Below, one piece after another: positions 62,671-64,000 of a stretch of DNA of 64,000 nt (its first letter is position 1; each line of letters starts with the position of its first letter). Below the pieces are notes generated by a model that did no database searches, was not told the DNA's origin, and saw only the letters and a list, made by a program, of their open reading frames with translations. This DNA comes from Bdellovibrionales bacterium (lineage in GTDB: Bacteria > Bdellovibrionota > Bdellovibrionia > Bdellovibrionales > Bdellovibrionaceae). Position numbers and translations under genes: made by a program. Location of the stretch: NCBI GenBank assembly GCA_018266295.1, contig JAFEAQ010000011.1:1153626-1217625 (forward strand), given 5' to 3'.

Positions 62671-63738
62671 TTAGAAGTTGTAAGTCAAACCAGCGTTTGC
62701 CAACAAGTCTGTACCGTTGATTTTACCAGTAGTTTGACCTGCCAAAGAAGCATCAAGCATGAATTTGTTGAACTTGATACCTGCGCCAGCAGAAACTTTA
62801 GTGTTGTTAGCCAAAGTAGCTGTTTCGCCTGCAGTGCCTGAAACCGGAGTAGTTTTAGTAGAGCTCAACAATACTGTTTGAGTTACTGAACCACGGAGAA
62901 CCAACCAAGAAGCTGCATCAGCTTCGATACCCATTGTGAATGGAAGGTTAGTTTCTTCAACTTTGTTAGCTTGCTTGTCGTTTTTTGTATCCATTGAGTA
63001 AGCCAAGCCCCAGAAGAACTCGCCGCCGTCTACTTTAGTAGAGTTGATAGCACCCAAAACGATGTTGCTGTTTTCGATGTCATGAGTCGTGTTACCAGCA
63101 TTTTCTGATTTACCGCCACCCATAGCGTAGCCACCGTAGAAGTACCAAGCATCCATAGTGTAACCAGCGCGAAGATCAGCAGAAGATTTGCCAGTCCATT
63201 TAGTTTCAGCACCAGAAGCACCGATTTGAGCTGTATCAGTCAAGCCGAGACCCAAGCTAGCATCCCAAGCTCCCATTCTCATACCACCAGTCAAACCCAT
63301 AGCAGATTGCTTACCGTTAGTAGTGTCTTTGCTATCGTTGTTTGAGTAGTTCAAACCAAGACCCCAACCGATTTCGCCAGCTTTAGCTGAGTAGAACAAG
63401 TTGATTGGGTTGTTTTCGATTGGCAATGTGTTCAGAGCTTGTTGTCTAGTAGTAGTAGCAGTGCCAGTGTGACCTACATAGAAGCCCCAACGTGCATCAC
63501 CCATAGCGCGAGCAAAACCAGCTTCAGCACTTGGTTGAGTGTTTGAAGTGTAAGTGTTTGTAGCACCAGTTTCGAATGTAGCCCAAGTACCCATCAAGTT
63601 AAGATCGGCTGGGTTTACAAAGATAGTTTGAGTGTCAACCAAGTGACGAGAGTCACTCAAAGAAGACAATCTAGCTTTAGTTGCGAAAGCTGAAGTAGAA
63701 GCGAGTGTAACCGCTGCAAGAACAAGTAGCTTTTTCAT
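62671..63738 (-). CDS. Outer-membrane barrel protein, paralogue A
   Basis: 355 residues from the ATG at 63738, which has AGGA six bases upstream. The signal peptide ends STSAFA. The mature start KARLSSLSDSRHLVDTQTIF, then VNPADLNLMGTWATFETGAT, aligns with paralogue B, and the ends (LLANAGLTYNF and LMANASLTYMF) match too. The codon use looks biased to a few codons, as in highly expressed genes. A major porin-like protein is likely. Confidence 0.85.
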   Translation of the reverse strand: MKKLLVLAAVTLASTSAFATKARLSSLSDSRHLVDTQTIFVNPADLNLMGTWATFETGATNTYTSNTQPSAEAGFARAMGDARWGFYVGHTGTATTTRQQALNTLPIENNPINLFYSAKAGEIGWGLGLNYSNNDSKDTTNGKQSAMGLTGGMRMGAWDASLGLGLTDTAQIGASGAETKWTGKSSADLRAGYTMDAWYFYGGYAMGGGKSENAGNTTHDIENSNIVLGAINSTKVDGGEFFWGLAYSMDTKNDKQANKVEETNLPFTMGIEADAASWLVLRGSVTQTVLLSSTKTTPVSGTAGETATLANNTKVSAGAGIKFNKFMLDASLAGQTTGKINGTDLLANAGLTYNF

Positions 63739-64000
63739 TTCGTATCCTTTCGTTGCAATTATAAATTTATATTTCCTATAAATTTTTAAAATCCATTTTC
63801 GGTACACAAAAAGGTTAATAATCAAATAAACCTAGATCAATACAAAAGTTGAACGTCCTTTCTTAAACCTCTTAAAATTGCTGCGTTTGCGAGCAAAAAG
63901 GTGTGACGAAAAACCCTCATCTGCGCTCAAAAGAATTTTCTTGCGACTCCGTTTTCAGAATGAAATTTTCAGCATATTTAACGACAAAAGACTTCATTGT
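63739..64000 (-). other. Upstream region of the barrel gene, right window edge
   Basis: 262 AT-rich bases that must hold the promoter of paralogue A; I could not single out the boxes. A minus-strand frame that enters from the right edge codes a short peptide (from about 63997: KSFVVKYAENFILKTES) and ends near 63920. It could be the tail of a gene beyond the window or mere chance, so I do not call it. Confidence 0.5.

Overview
The window looks like chromosomal DNA from a Gram-negative, flagellated, predatory-type bacterium of the Bdellovibrionota (Bdellovibrio or a close relative). The reasons are the gene order of the flagellar cluster, a TrmFO-type folate-dependent tRNA methyltransferase in a Gram-negative envelope context (MCE/Mla lipid transporter, RND pump, outer-membrane barrels), an unusually high density of secreted proteins, hydrolases and lipoproteins, and two lipoproteins with a noncanonical FQNC lipobox. 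This assignment is inference from gene content; no rRNA or marker-gene search was possible. No tRNA, rRNA, CRISPR array, integrase or insertion sequence was seen.

Layout. 0-2.6 kb: the start of a Tat-type exported protein at the edge, a GH44-type glycoside hydrolase lipoprotein, and a small lipoprotein. 2.7-10.4 kb: a visibly AT-rich island holding a Sec-exported Rhs/YD-repeat polymorphic toxin, followed on the same strand by a run of small immunity-like genes. Two gene-end fragments without start regions sit directly in front of immunity-like genes, the layout of displaced toxin tips. 10.5-29.3 kb: two minus-strand flagellar operons (motE-like-fliK-flgD-TIGR02530-flgE, and TPR/AMIN protein-EBP-like-flgBC-fliEFGHIJ) separated by a plus-strand chemoreceptor; the second is preceded by a strong sigma-54 promoter match. 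29.5-32.3 kb: lipoprotein-mlaE-mlaF-mlaD. 32.3-40.3 kb: housekeeping (DciA-like, trmFO, valS) mixed with secreted or envelope proteins. 40.3-40.9 kb: a guanine-type purine riboswitch whose P1 helix overlaps the ribosome binding site of a secreted HNH-like nuclease. 40.9-50.2 kb: a repeat-containing VWA lipoprotein, a glycine-rich secreted protein, a four-gene oxygenase/PLP enzyme/membrane protein/ArsC operon, trmO, and a Tyr-rich secreted protein next to a subtilisin-like protease. 50.3-60.1 kb: an RND pump without adjacent partners, a Crp/Fnr regulator with a palindrome in front of it, and a five-gene operon of a BMP-family nucleoside ABC transporter with a secreted S1/P1 nuclease. 60.2-64 kb: a small secreted protein, a DUF481 barrel and two tandem paralogous outer-membrane proteins.

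How it fits together. A recurring theme is hydrolysis of external polymers and uptake of the products: two secreted nucleases, a nucleoside importer in the same operon as one of them, and a guanine-sensing RNA in front of the other. This suits an organism that lives on nucleic acids of prey or debris. Motility genes form the second block. The Rhs island is the clearest accessory segment.

The items most worth following up are the guanine riboswitch/nuclease pair, the Rhs toxin with tip/immunity remnants, the NtrC-like protein lacking GAFTGA inside the flagellar operon, and the VWA lipoprotein with four exact-length 68-residue cysteine repeats.
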